From: Hanleya hanleyi
Taxonomy: Eukaryota > Mollusca > Polyplacophora > Lepidopleurida > Hanleyidae
Assembly (NCBI GenBank): GCA_036873755.1
Contig: JAVTVY010016069.1
Location: 1-64,000, forward strand
DNA length: 64,000 bases
Reading direction: 5' to 3'
The notes beneath the pieces are model-generated. The model had not been told where the DNA came from, did no database searches, and worked only from the letters and a program-made list of their open reading frames with translations. A program made the translations under genes and the position numbers. Within the stretch, counting starts at the first letter, position 1; every line of letters begins with the position of its first letter. This document shows, one piece after another, positions 44,396 to 56,842 of the stretch.

Positions 44396-44993
44396 CTCAA
44401 TGGCCAAACATGGGCTGGTAACATAGCACGTGACCACAACATGTTACAACTTAGCACAATTTAGCCTTCGGCTTTGTTTCATAATTAATACAAATAATTC
44501 GACCCCTGTGGGGCTCAGGTGTTGTGTATTAAAGTCACATGGCGAAGAATCTGTCTAGCTCTCTATTCTTAGTACCGCCTTTGTAAAAGTCCTTCGAGAA
44601 TAAACAGTAAAGTCCGAAATACTAGATGTACTGTGAATTAACTTATTTAGTTTATCGTCCGCCAAATCCTTTGGGGAGAAAAAAATCTTATTTTTGTCCA
44701 TATTTTCAACACGTCCATTTCAACTTTCATAATTATGTCTTTATCTTTTATTCTGAGATCCTTTATTTGACCCAGTCTGTGTTGTTGGTCCGATCATATG
44801 TCGATTTCTCCGGAAATTTTGTTTGGAAAACACAAACCGATTTGGAGTATAACTTTGCTCAGCGTTGTTTGGTTCATTCAAGTTCCATATATATATATAT
44901 ATATATATATATATGGACAGAATATCCACGTAGTGTTACATGTTTCGATATGCGAGATGAATTATTTTTAAAAAGTGTATGGTATCTTTTCAG
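44396..44993 (+). other. Upstream region of zinc-finger gene 3 with (AT)n expansion
   Basis: An (AT)n tract lies at about 44886-44914, where gene 2 has only ATATATATAG. TATGGACAGAATATCCACGT and GTGTTACATGTTTCG that follow are conserved in both genes. The region ends in a TCTTTTCAG 3' splice site at 44993. Confidence 0.55.
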
Positions 44994-45025
44994 ACAAGAC
45001 TGCATTAGTTTCATAGGGAGAAAAA

Positions 45026-45250
45026 ATGGAAGATTTATCAGTAAAACGGGAGGATCTTGACCAAACGAACGAATCAGTGATAAAGAACGAATTATGGAGC
45101 CAACGAGCCAATAATATGTATATGAAGGAGGAATTAGGGATCCAAAGTAGAATACACAAACATGTAACTACAAAAGAAGATCCCGTAATCGAGTTTGATG
45201 TAGTTGACCGGCCACTGCAGAAGATCCTTGTACATAGACCAATTAAACAA
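45026..45250 (+). CDS. Zinc-finger gene 3, first coding exon (75 codons)
   Basis: Paralogue of the exon at 34646. The splice acceptor ends at 44993 and the ATG at 45026 sits in the same context (GGGAGAAAAAATGGAAG). GTAAGT at 45251 leaves 75 codons and phase 0. Compared with gene 2 there is a short insertion after LDQTN, and the second psi-K-x-E motif has become TKED, so only VKRE (6-9) fits a SUMO-acceptor consensus. Acidic, with no folded domain predicted by eye. Confidence 0.82.
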
Positions 45251-45808
45251 GTAAGTCATACCAGGTGTATCCCGTGTATGTTGTATACAATAACACAGAT
45301 GACAACTGTTGAAAACATACATTATCTGGTCAAATATTGACCAAAACAAGATTAGAGGACACTGACATAAAGATTTGTCAGCACAAGTATATAGTAAATT
45401 GAATCACATCTCAATATTAAGAAACTTTGACCCATCGACTGTATCCCTTTAACACCCAACCACTCACCCTGCCTCGTAATATAAGTAATTACAGAAAAAT
45501 GTATATAAAATAGCCCAGGACAAACTTGGATAGGTGACCGGATACTTCACTGGCTGAGCTGATCAGTGTCCAGAATAAAAGGAACTATGAGCACTCTCGT
45601 GTCCTGGTACGTGTAGGAACCGTCTTAATATGAGAAACATAATCGAAGAAGACGTTAAATCGTACTCACCCACCCACTCACTTATGTAAACAGCTTTTTC
45701 TTCCCATGGATAATAGCTTACAGTGATATACTGTTGATTCTTAAAACATTACCCCTTGACCTTGTCAGTTAGTACAATCATGATAACTAGACTGTTTTGA
45801 TCTTCCAG
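45251..45808 (+). other. Intron of zinc-finger gene 3 (558 bp, phase 0)
   Basis: Starts GTAAGTCATACCAGGTGTAT and ends GTTTTGATCTTCCAG, both shared with gene 2. Confidence 0.8.
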
Positions 45809-46720
45809 GAGTGTCCGGGCACATGCACTGATACTGAGCAGACCAAACTTGAGGATAATAAAGCTCCGGTGGAAGAACCTTTTCCTGTGAACCTGTATCG
45901 GGTCAATAATGTGTTTAGAAATTATACTCAGCTGAACACTGACTGTTCCAGCCCAGACACCACCTCATTGACACATGTCCTAGAAACCCAAAATGCAGAC
46001 CTGATCAGTGATAAGCTAGACCATGAGAGACCACACACCTGCGAAAATCCATACAAATGCCCAATATGTCCGTATAGTTGTATCAAGAAAATTAATATGC
46101 AGAGACATCAGAAAATTCACACAGGTGATAAGCCATACAAATGTCCATTGTGTCCGTATAGCTGTGCTCGAAAACACCATCTGAACAGACATCAGAGAAC
46201 TCATACTGGTGATAAGCCATACAAATGTCCATTGTGTCCATATAGCTGTGTCCGGAAATACTATCTACAACAACATAAAAGAACTCATACTGGTGAAAAG
46301 CCATACAAATGTTCTATATGCCCCTACAGATGCTCCGATAGAAGCTGTCTGCAAACACACCAGAGAACTCATACTGGTGAAAAACCATACATATGTTCTA
46401 TATGCCCGTACAGCTGCTCCATTAAAAGCAGTCTGCGAAAACATCAGAGAACTCATACTGGTGAAAAACCATACGTATGTTATATATGCCAGTACAGATG
46501 CTCCGATAGAAGCCGTCTGCAAACACACCAGAGAAATCATACTGGTGAAAAACCATACAAATGCTCATTGTGTCCGTATAGTTGTGCACAGAACAATTAT
46601 CTGAAGAAACATCAGAGAACTCATACTGGTGAAAAGCCATACAAATGTCCAGTGTGTCCATATAGCTGTGCCCGAAAAATACAATCTGACCAGACATCAG
46701 AGAAATCATACTGGTGTTAA
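45809..46720 (+). CDS. Zinc-finger gene 3, main exon: 7 complete C2H2 fingers
   Basis: With the first exon this gives about 378 residues. The leader (ECPGTCTDTEQT onward) closely matches gene 2. Then come seven complete fingers and an eighth cut by a frameshift in the A run near 46675-46680 (CARK then QSDQTSEKSYWC), with a stop at 46718. Fingers 1-3 and 7 keep the C-P-Y-S-C form of gene 2, while fingers 4 and 6 have a distinct SDRSxLQTH helix not found in gene 2. So the arrays have diverged by finger replacement or loss. It is presumably a DNA-binding nuclear protein. It could be a functional shortened gene or an early pseudogene; all zinc ligands in fingers 1-7 are intact. Confidence 0.87.
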   Translation, partial: ECPGTCTDTEQTKLEDNKAPVEEPFPVNLYRVNNVFRNYTQLNTDCSSPDTTSLTHVLETQNADLISDKLDHERPHTCENPYKCPICPYSCIKKINMQRHQKIHTGDKPYKCPLCPYSCARKHHLNRHQRTHTGDKPYKCPLCPYSCVRKYYLQQHKRTHTGEKPYKCSICPYRCSDRSCLQTHQRTHTGEKPYICSICPYSCSIKSSLRKHQRTHTGEKPYVCYICQYRCSDRSRLQTHQRNHTGEKPYKCSLCPYSCAQNNYLKKHQRTHTGEKPYKCPVCPYSCARKIQSDQTSEKSYWC

Positions 46721-46800
46721 GCCATAAGTATGTTCAATATGCCCGTATAGCTGCGCTAAGAAAATATCGAAAGAGATACGAGAGCACTCATGCCGTCATA
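46721..46800 (+). pseudogene. Decayed fingers after zinc-finger gene 3
   Basis: In the alternative frame the eighth finger can be read on, but a TAA follows the VKP linker. One more CSICPYSCAKK start is visible before similarity is lost. Confidence 0.65.
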
Positions 46801-47689
46801 TAGATAGCGATCAATACTCAAAAGCCATATAGCTGATGATTGTATCCGCACCGGTGTGTAGCAGAAAGTTTCACTGATGAAAATACACATTGATGGTCAG
46901 TGTGCCAGGATAGGTGTGTAATGAAAGGTTATCGGACGGAACATGTATAGCTCACGGTGGTGAATGTCCAACCGGGTGCTCATTATGAAATTTGATGAAT
47001 GAGGGTTAAGTATCTGTTGAAAAAAAAAGATGAAATAATTCACACTGGACATCAAAATAAGAAGATGAAAAGCCACACAGAATATCGTCATACATATATA
47101 TATATATTTCCGTATTGGATTCTTCTAAAGGGTCATACCTGGGGAATTCCGTAAACACCCTCCGCTATATTAGTTTCATAGAAATAAGTTCCATAGATGA
47201 CCAGGTAACATGTTATACTGTTCTTTAGTTGCTCATTAATAGAGCATTTCCACAAAGTAGCTGCTGTTATGTTTTCATGAGAAACGGCTCCGCCAGATCC
47301 GCCGCCGCAACGACTTTGAACGTGAATATTTCTGAAACCGTTAAATATTTTCGGGTCAGACTTTGTGTGCTAACTCCTTAAGCCGGGAAAATTGGTCTGA
47401 TTGTGTTTGATAGCCTCTGTTCACCATTAGGTCACGCTTTAGTCAGAGCATAGGGAAACCTTTCTCTCACGATTTCGTCTGAATGACTTTTTTTTCCATT
47501 GAACTTATGTGCCATCTTCCGAGGGCTTTAGATTTCACCTGCTTGTTTTTTCGGTCGGTAGGTCGGGTGGGTGGGTGGGTAAGTGAATCAGCTTAACCGG
47601 TTTTATCAAGTTTAAATTTAGCATTAGCAATAATTTTTAAAGGAGTGAAAATAGGCTCTCCAAATTCATAATTCGTGTGTAATTGGTGG
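46801..47689. other. 3' flank of zinc-finger gene 3
   Basis: A short TA tract at 47094-47106 and a GGTGGGTGGGT stretch near 47565. No gene seen. Confidence 0.45.
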
Positions 47690-49100
47690 CTGACTAGAAG
47701 CCTATCCCAGTTGACAACCTATTTTTCCATGGTTATGTACCGTATATTATGATATAACATAAACTCATCATCATCACCGTTGTAACTGTGGTCTTCCATG
47801 TCAATCTACCAACGTTTGCGTGTGTTGCAACAGCCTGATGTTTCAACAGTAACTTAAAACCATGCCGTATCGACTGAGCTGGTGAAACATCCACCATGTC
47901 CAAGCTCTGACATACCACATCACTGTCGGAATATGGGTATCATGACACAGGTATGGATCACACCAATGAAGGTACCCGATTTATGTTGAATGTCGTTATT
48001 GCTTAAATACTATTAGCAGCATTTTACAACAACGACAATTCGCTGTCTCCCAGTGAAAAATTATCGTGAACGGTATTTATTTTTGTTGTGTGGCATTTTT
48101 GTTTGCAGGCCTTGTTTCAGATGGAATATTACAGCCTAATTTATACAATAAGGAATAAAAAAATGGGTTGAAATATTTATGTTCAAACTTTGTGTTGCAA
48201 AAAAAAAGCGGCAATTTCAAATTTGGCCACGTAAATTTTGTTCTGATATTCAATTTTGTTAATGTCCCTAGGCCCGTGAAACAAAAGATAAAGTTGGTGT
48301 TGCCTCACACTGGGTTTCGCCCATTGGTAAAGAAATCGCTTCTCAGAGGCATTGCTACTAGGGATGATTCCCGATTGCTAATCCCCCAGGAGTATATGCC
48401 CCATCTGTCTCACCCTAAAAAAACATTCCTTCACCTAGCAGAGGGTGTGCCCAAATTGGGGAGAACTAAAGCCCTGTGAGTACCAAATTATGTGTTAAAC
48501 GTGTATTCTGGGGAAATGCTCTTCTCTCGTGTTTCACACGAGCTTTCATTAAACCTTGTTTGCCAAACATTTGTGTTTATATATTCTAGTCTTTAGTATG
48601 CCAGTACATTTAGTGCGATATTGTTATATTGAGTAACTTATTTTATGCATCACTACACCCTGAGGGTTTTGACAGCCGGTGTTCCTTGTGCGTCCTGATC
48701 ATGGTTGGTGAAATATATTTTGATTTCGTGGAGAAGAAATCAACCCCATACCCTTCATACTCGTCAGCATTGTGGATGTTTGACCTTGGAACAATTTGAC
48801 TCAAACATGGAGCAAGCACGACAAAACATTGACTGCTATGCCGCGCGCCGCGTCGCCACATGTGTAGCACCATTTTCAAAAAGATTAGTTTACACTTTGA
48901 AATTATTTCCTACTCCAATGTATATTTGCTATAGAGAAAATGGCATTATTCAAAAAAATCTGAAAGGCTAACCACATAATAGACCTTATATACGTTTTTA
49001 GTATGTCACTGTGACATAACCAGAGTGGACATATTTGTTTATGTTTTTATTTTTTTTTTATTTTTTTGGTAGATCCTGGTCCTAAGATATATAATGGTAA
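47690..49100. repeat. Duplicated block D, copy 2
   Basis: Colinear with 38860-40260. A plus-strand frame ending at 48479 (KLVLPHTGFRPLVKKSLLRG, ending VPKLGRTKAL) is open here but frameshifted in copy 1. It is not recognised and is recorded only as a shared sequence. A short third fragment (GTGTTAAACATGTATACGGG, ACGAGCTTTCATTGA) is at 49778-49840. Confidence 0.75.
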
Positions 49101-51964
49101 ATTTCACTCCCTTAGACCAAGGATCAGATATGATTAGACTTTTGTGAGGTGACTTCACATCTTACGTTGATATGGCCAAACTAAAAAAAAAGTTTACTTG
49201 TGATAACTACCAATAAAATATTTTTTATTGATAGTTCTCACAAAATTTTAGAAAATTTCTGGTACATTATCCCATGCTGAATAAAAATGAACACTTCTCT
49301 ATCTACCGACCCAAGTTTTAGTTGAAGGTCTTGTTACCGCAAACAAACATGTTTACAATCATGGTCTCACAAGTAACATTTGCACCAAATGGAGTTTTAA
49401 AGCCACTTCCTCTCTGGAAGGGGGTCTTTCTGTTAGTCACTGGCACTCACTACAAGAGCTGGGGGAGGGTGGGAGTGGTTTCAAGGTGAATTGTCTAAAT
49501 ATGAGGTCTCTATATATAAACCCTATACTTTATATTTTCACAACAGCGTGTGAAACGTCCGTTGGGTGAAACGAGAAATAAGCGGTTTGTCCAACAACAA
49601 CAAAAAAAACGAAAAACACCAACATATTCTAGAAGGGTCGCTCTTTTTATTCTCGTCGTGAAATTGTTAAATTTGTGTACTTTTACACCTTTGCGGGCGA
49701 TCCAAAATCCAAGTTCACGGTACATTTTACCCGTTTCACAGAGCTGATGAACCGCATTTTCTCAAACCGACTTTTGTGTTAAACATGTATACGGGTGGTG
49801 GGGAGATACTCTTCTCCCGTGTTACATACGAGCTTTCATTGACTAACCAATTCTGATTGATCAGTCGCTTGAAGCCTCCAGCAACGATATGTGGAACTAC
49901 AGTCCAAATATGACAGATTTAGCAGACCGACAGCGAATGAAAATGGCCAAGTATATTGCACGCACAGTGTGCCCTAATCTATCCTGCTTCGGGCAAAATC
50001 GTCCAATGAAAACGAACTATCACGGTCACATGGTCGCCCGCTATTTTTCCATCCACCGCCACGATTGTAATTTGGGGCGGGTAACTAGGTTATCTCCCTT
50101 TACATTATTCCTTCTCGACGCACTCGTGTCGTTCGGGTCGCGTCCAGTATTCCTCGAGCTTCAGTTTTACAAGTATTTGTAATAAATGTGAGTTTCAGCA
50201 GCTGTAGTTCTAATTTAGATAGCATTCATAATGTGAACAGCTCGTATTCTAAATCAGCGACGATCAACGCAAATGAATATTGCAAATCTGACTTCACATA
50301 GAGTGTTGTTTTTTTGTTTTTTTTTTGTGAGCAACAACAACATAGGGCCAAAGTTGTTCACAAGAAGTCCTTTATCACAGAATTTGCTTATGGACATTAG
50401 CTTGTCCAGAAAAGGTCTTCAGCGGGATAAATTCGTTACACGGTTTGTCAGTGAACCAATACAGAAATATATGGGGTAAGTAAAATTTATATTGGGCTCG
50501 ACTGACGCCTCGTCCAATATAAATTTCATATTGGGCCACTGACAACCCATGTAACTAATATTATCCTACACGAGGGACTGCCTAACATGTTGCGATTATG
50601 TGATGTCCATAGTGAACCAGGACAAATACGTACATTCAAATGATCAGGCTTTGTCTATATTAATTTATGCAACATAAATCATTAATGGGGTACAACATTT
50701 GGGCCCTGGATATTTTTTTTTAGATACGGTTACCAAACCACATTCTAAAATTTTCTGTTGTAATAGTAATTCTTCACCGTAACATGACATTATATTGTAA
50801 TAGGGAACAAAATATATCTCAGTATTATGCAAATTCTTTAGATGCCAATTTTATTTCTTCATCACCACACGCTACAGTTAATATGCTCATTGTCTCTTGT
50901 GGTAGATGTTTGAAGAACTTCTTTCATCTCCATTTTACAGGGGTGTAGCTCTATTTCAGGGAGCAATATCAATGAGATTGAAAGATGTATGTGAAGTGTG
51001 TTTTTGGAAAAGTGTTGTTGAGCTGCACAATAACACACAGAGAGGGGTTTTTAATACATGAGCCTATCTGCTCTGTTGTGTTTCAGTTAATGTATTTTGT
51101 CTGCTAAAATCATTGGGACCTTGATAGGGGAAGATGTATAAGGGGATAATGTTTATGCTTTTCAATGTCTGACAGAAAACAAGTCATTGTTGAATAAATT
51201 GTCGATTGAATAAATTGACTATTTTTCTTTTATGCTTTTCCAGTAAAAGTGGAATTCGTTTTATCTCTTTATTTTAAATTGATATCCTCTTTATTTAATC
51301 ACTTGGGTTATACTTCATCTGGGACAAACCAACAATAAGCCAGATGCTTCCTCTCCGATTTTTTGTCAGGCTTTCGTCGCTCACATCTGAAAGTTGCAAA
51401 TTTGATTTTCCTGTCAGCATGGTCAGGACTGCTGAATTGGTACTTCCAAATAAGGTAGTCGGGGGCTTCACGCGACTGGCTAGTCAGAATCAAAGTCGGT
51501 TTGAGATAAGTCGGGTCATCAGCTCTGTGAGACGCAGAAAACGGACATTGAACTTGGATTTGAAATCGCCCAATCGGCAAATGTTTAAAAGTACAAAAAT
51601 CAATTTGACGGTCGAAATTTATAGATCGAAACTTCCAGAATATGCTGGTGGATTTGTTTTGAGGTACATGTAAACCGTTTATTTTTCGTTTACCCAAATT
51701 ACGTTTCACACCTTGGTGTGCGTTTATATAAAGCATGATGTTATGTGAAGATTATGTATTTCGAAACTTTATTCTAAAGCCGCCTCCTCCCCCTCCCCCC
51801 CTACCCCCAAACTTGTTTTTGGGGACCTGTGCTACTAGTGAAAACAACATTTTACATAGGCGTTGGAAAAGGATGCTGTGCTGTTCTCGCGGAGCCTGTT
51901 TTACTGTACATTCTATTAAAGACATTGTCATTTGTCAATATACTGTGCTGTCATAATGGCTTGT
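49101..51964. other. Unique-looking region without a supported gene
   Basis: Frames up to 142 codons exist (for example 49889-50182 and 51308-51736) but have no motifs or splice context. A perfect 13-bp-stem hairpin AAATTTATATTGG / CCAATATAAATTT lies at 50483-50526. Confidence 0.5.
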
Positions 51965-52670
51965 AACATACAAGTGTCCTCTTGCTCCCCCAATCCAAGG
52001 TAGAATTTAGATTGTAAGAATGCTGATTTATTTTAGTTAAGAACCGTTAGATTGCATGTTTTCAATTTATGCAACTATTAAAGGCAATGCCAGTTGTGAA
52101 TTGGGTTTTAAATGAAACTTCTCCCCAGGAATACTGGTGAAGCATATAACATAGGAAAACGTCACAAAATGATGAATTTTGTACTTTGTTTTGTGATAAC
52201 ATACTTTGCAAGTTGCGGTTTCTAGAATAATCATGTGTATTGTGGAATGCAGCTGCCTTATCGATCAAAATATTGTAAGAATAGATATAAACTATTAATC
52301 TACATATATCTGGCATTCCAATTCAATAAATGTTCCATCCCTTTTCAAGGGAGGTCTGAATAAAATAGATATCGAATTCTTCTGAAAAGAAAATAAGTTT
52401 GCCAGCTGTATAGTTAAAAACAAATTCCGAATCATTTCCGAGTTCAGTAATTATATTATAGTGGGCAAGTCTTATCTTGTTGTGGCGCGTTGATGGCTGA
52501 TTATTACAGGAAAGTCTCTTGAGTTTTCGTTCCTCTGTTTCTTCGATAATCTGAACGGGACAAGTGAGTAATTACGTTGGAAAAAATAGCTCATTAGTGT
52601 ATAAAATATATGATAATCAAAGCCTTTGACATAGTCTCAAATATCAAACTATTTGAGTTTGGACACACCG
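51965..52670. repeat. Duplicated block A, copy 2
   Basis: Colinear with 41630-42330 at an offset near 10.35 kb; includes the LINE-derived CTCTTGCTCCCCCAATCCAA at its left end. Confidence 0.8.
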
Positions 52671-52789
52671 GCTTTCGTTATATTACCGAAGTTAAGGAGT
52701 TGGTGAAAAGGGTTGTAAATGACATAACCATGTTTTTCATATTTATAATGTACATATGGCAGTGTGACTAACGTCACAGGACCTACGAA

Positions 52790-54130
52790 GCATTTACGGT
52801 ATAATGGAAAATATTTAGAAAATGTGTGTGTTTGAAATCTCCAAAGTACTTTGGGACTGAGCATTCATAATACTGGGCAGACATGACAGATAGTCCTGTA
52901 AGTCAATTGCATCAAGTGCAGTGACTGCAGTATAGTCAGCAAATATGTCCTTGAAATGTAAAGGAGCGAGGGGTTGCCTCTGATAAAATGGACTGGATGA
53001 AACTTTTGTATTTTTTTTTTTTTTTTTTGAGAGGGTGGGTAGTTTCACAAAAATTTGAATGAATCTGTATTTACAAGCCCAGTGTGTTGATACTGTAACG
53101 GTTACCCGTTTGTGTATAGAACAGATTGAATCAGGACCGTGTACTCCCGCTGGAATGTGGAAGAACGACCTTGACCCGTGTCGTCACGTCGAGCAAGGCG
53201 GATTTCGGAAATGCATTCCCCTGTATTTCTCGTTTACCAGAGCGAGTTGGCCGCCCTTACCCCCAGAAGAGAAGGGCCAGCAGCCAGGCCGCCCTTATCG
53301 CGCATTAAGCACTATATTAACTATAAAGTTATATGCATACACTCTCATATATATCTTATTACCATATAACATCAAGTTTAAACTGCACACATCATCTTCT
53401 ATTATCCACATATACACTAGGGATACATTAACTCTATATGCACACACTCTCTCAGGGGCACGTATCCGTGAACCTTACGTGCATACACCAAGGTATGTAT
53501 CCGTGAACCTTATATGCACACCCCAAGTGTATGTATCCGTTAACTTGTGTGCACACATCCGCTTACCTCACGTGTATATATCCATCAAGTTTATTTGCAA
53601 ACACTCTCCTAGTGTCTGTACATATGTGTAAATATCTTAACGTTACATCTCCTTAGACATTCTGTCTAAGCCACGCGGTTCTACGCTATTATTTGTAACC
53701 GCGTATACTACTTGTGCAGAATATACCATAATAGACCTTTACATTCGAGTCAGTCATCCTTGTGGGGTTGTGATCATCTCTTCGAGCCCCGGATCTCTAC
53801 TAGTGAAGGGGTTAACGACGGTGACGGCCAGAATGCCAGTGGGCAATCCCGGTTATTGATTCGTTTTCTTCTAAACACTACGACTGGTCCTGCTCGTACA
53901 CGTTACAATACCTTCTGCGTTTCACAATTCTTTTCCTCAGCTGTGAAAAATTATTTGCATATGAACTTGGGTATGTTCTAGACTGGCAAGACGGTTTGAG
54001 TATTTGAAAGGTTTAGGTTTTTTCAACATCAAAGCTGTCATTCATCGATTCAGTAAATGTGTTTCTGTAACATCATCCCTCCACGTCCCTTTAAACTTCT
54101 GTACGAACGTCTGGACTGTTCTGTTCAACG
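52790..54130. repeat. Duplicated block B, copy 2 (carrying an LTR insertion)
   Basis: Matches block B copies 1 and 3 on both sides of an 814-bp insertion at 53094-53907. It contains a poly(T) run at about 53010-53030. Confidence 0.78.
53094..53907. mobile_element. Solo LTR, 814 bp, with ATAC target duplication
   Basis: Begins TGTAACGG and ends CGTTACA, the TG...CA form of a retroviral-type LTR with short inverted ends. ATAC flanks both sides (53090-53093, 53908-53911). The other block B copies (43408, 57810) run straight through the site, proving an insertion. No gag-pol lies alongside, so it is a recombination-derived solo LTR, possibly Gypsy-like. It contains three to four repeats of a GTATCCGTGAACCTTA type at 53461-53590. 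Direction is not assigned. Confidence 0.78.
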
Positions 54131-54149
54131 TCTTTCTCTGTCTCTTTTA

Positions 54150-54970
54150 ATAACGTAAATCGATTTTTGTAAACACCTCATATCCGGCGTGTCTCAACGA
54201 TTCTTGTAGATATACGTGAATGGAACAACGGTTGATTTTGAAAGCATATAAGCAAAATGCAGGGCCGTAGCCAGTATTTACGTGAGGGGTGGTTCGCCTT
54301 CACTCCAAGACGCACATCAGGGGGTTCGCTGTATGAGAAAAAGAGCAAATAGTGGGTTCGCTTCAGTTGAGAAGGGCATTTATATGAGAAAAATACATAA
54401 TATTTCCGAAAGGGGTTTTTTTTCGAACCCAAAATAACCCCCCAGCTACGGGCCTGAAATGTGCATGTCAGGATGGCTTCACGTCACTAGTGAGCAATGT
54501 AACCGCGAGGAATTGGCTTATGGGTAATGATAACTTCCTGTCTTTTTCACCCGTCTATAGATGAGGTGAGCACGATTTCTGTCTGTATGTTAAATTATGT
54601 AACATAAGTAAGCTGTGAGATTTCTGCCGTTCCATGGCGTCAAAACGTCAAAGATCATTAAATCATTTAAAAATGGCGTTGCCCGACCGTCTGTGTGTCC
54701 ATCTTGATTATTGACCCAATATCTATTGAAGGCTTATTGTCAGGCATTCCAGTTTCATATAACATATGCCACTGGCGATGAAGCAGAAGCCTATTGAAAA
54801 TGACTGACCGTTATCTATTTTATCGTTGTTAAATTCTAGTACTGGTGATATCTTTTGAAGTATTACATTTTAGGATCTTCAATTCATAGTAGATGTACAA
54901 CTGGTGCTTTCCAATTCGACTGATCTGTAACGTAACGTAACGAACGTTCTGTTCTCATAGGTACTAAAAT
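54150..54970 (+). repeat. Duplicated block C, copy 3 (orphan)
   Basis: Same sequence as the 5' flank of zinc-finger genes 2 and 3, but followed directly by block A instead of a gene. Interrupted by a MITE at 54260-54456. Confidence 0.78.
54260..54456. mobile_element. 197-bp hAT-like MITE, copy 4
   Basis: Ends CAGGGCCGTAGCCAGT and the complement of CAGCTACGGGCCTG. AAATG is duplicated on both sides. The empty site is preserved in block C copies 1 and 4. It is about as long as copy 3 (28952-29146). Confidence 0.85.
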
Positions 54971-55004
54971 ACCACCACCATGCATTATCAACATCTAAAA
55001 GGGG

Positions 55005-55760
55005 AAGGTTTATTTTAGTTAAGAATCGTTAGATCGCATGTTTTCAATTTACGCAAGTATTAAAGGCAATGCCTGTTGTGAATTGTTTATAATGAAACTT
55101 CTCGCCTTAAATACTTGGAGGAACATATAACACACGAAAACGTCACGAAAGGATGAATTTTGTCCGGTTTTTGTGATACCATACTTCGTAAGTTCAATTT
55201 TGCGGTTTCAATAGATTACTCATGTGTATTGTGAAATTCAGCTGCCGTACCGATCATAACATTGTAAGAATACATATACCGGTAAAGTATTAATCTACAT
55301 ATATCTGGCATTCCAATACAATAAATGTTTCATCTCTTTTCAGTAGAGGTCTGAATAAAATATATTCGAAAGCTTCTGAAAAGAAAATAAGTTTGTCCGC
55401 TGGATAGTTGGAAACAAATTCCGAATCATTTCCGAGTTCAGAAATTAGATCATATTGGGCAAGTCTAATTTGTTGTGGCGCGTTCATCGCTGATTGTTGC
55501 AGGAAAGTCCTTTGAGTTTTCTTCTGTTTCTTCAACAATCTGAACGGGACAAGTGAGTAACTAAGTATTTTGGAAAACAAAAATAGCTCATTAGTGTATA
55601 GAATATATGAAGAAACATAATCAAATTCTTTGACTTATACTCTCAAAAATCAATTTACGGCAAATCACGTTGGACACACCGGCTTTCGTTAGATCACAGA
55701 ACTTAGTAAAAGGATTGTAAATTACATGACCATGTTTTTTTTCCTATTTGCAATGTACAT
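55005..55760. repeat. Duplicated block A, copy 3
   Basis: Joins directly to block C copy 3 without a zinc-finger gene or block D between them. TTAAGAATCGTTAGATCGCA and GTTGTGGCGCGTTCATCGCT match copy 1. Confidence 0.8.
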
Positions 55761-56039
55761 ATTATTTCTACCTACCCTACCACTGAAGATATGTCTTTCT
55801 CTGCCGGCCTACATAATGTTTGGGAATATGGTTTTTCCTAGTCTTCTTACTCTGCACCAATGAGGTAGACAATACATACTGATCGATCGAACTCCGCTCA
55901 CCGACAAGTATCTCATTTTTGAGCATAAGAGAACAAACAGCATTTGTAGGATATAACACCATGATACTTTTTTCTTGTAGCGCCAGTTATAAATACCCAA
56001 CGGTCTTAAAAATGGACCTACAGATCAACAACAACAATA
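55761..56039. other. Spacer, no feature seen
   Basis: Not present in the other duplicated units; no gene supported. Confidence 0.4.
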
Positions 56040-56700
56040 ATTGTTTTTCAGCAATGTACATAATCCAATATGGCCGCCGTCAGCCATATTGGATTATAAG
56101 CAGTTGGATCTTAGATTTTCTTGTCCGGACAATAACTCGTGAACAATTTAACCGATCAACTTCAAACTTGGTGTGTGCCTTGACATTGGTGAGAGGACGG
56201 TTGGGATTGTTTTTCAGCAATGTGCGTAATCTAATATGGCCGCCGTCAGCCATATTGGATTATAAGCAGGTGGATCTTGTCCGGACAATAACTGGAGTAC
56301 GATTCAACTGATCTACTTCAAACTTGGGGAGTGCCTTGACATCAGTGAGAGGACAGTTGGGATTGTTTTTCAGCAATGTACATAATCCAATATGGCCGCC
56401 GTCAGCCATATTGGATTATAAGCAGTTGGATCTTTGATTTTCTTGTCCGGACAATAACTCGTGAACGATTTAACCGATCAACTTCAAACTTGGGGTGTGC
56501 CTTGACATCGATGAGAGGACGGTTGGGATTGTTTTTCAGCAATGTGCCTAATGTAACCGCCGTCAGCCATATTGGATTATAAGCATTTGGATCTTAGATT
56601 TTCTTGTCCGGACAATAACTCGTGAACGATTTAACCGATCAACTTCAAACTTGGGGTGTGCCTTGACATTGGTGAGAGGACGGTTGGGAATATTTATAGT
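56040..56700. repeat. 156-166-bp array, four units each with a hairpin
   Basis: GCAATGTACATAATCCAATA-type starts are at 56051, 56217, 56373 and 56539. Unit 1 contains the perfect inverted repeat TAATCCAATATGG - 10-base loop - CCATATTGGATTA (56061-56096). Unit 3 repeats it perfectly, unit 2 has one change, and unit 4 has lost the left arm. TTCAAACTTGGGGTGTGCCT and GAGAGGACGGTTGGGATTGT occur in each. Confidence 0.88.
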
Positions 56701-56842
56701 GTATAACTTGACTGTCAACACCTTAAAAATATTTAAATGCAACCATTACCCCACCGCTGTGGGGTGCATCGCTCACTGATCAGCGATATCTCCATTTTCA
56801 AATCATACTCTTCATCAGTGATATGAGATATCAGCGACCACA

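Noticed and set aside
51308..51736. Overlapping 142- and 109-codon frames on opposite strands
   Set aside because: Neither has recognisable domains or codon pattern; chance frames in a region of mixed composition.
54178..54432. Minus-strand 84-codon frame resembling those at 29011 and 7034
   Set aside because: All three are frames in copies of the same small hAT-like MITE.
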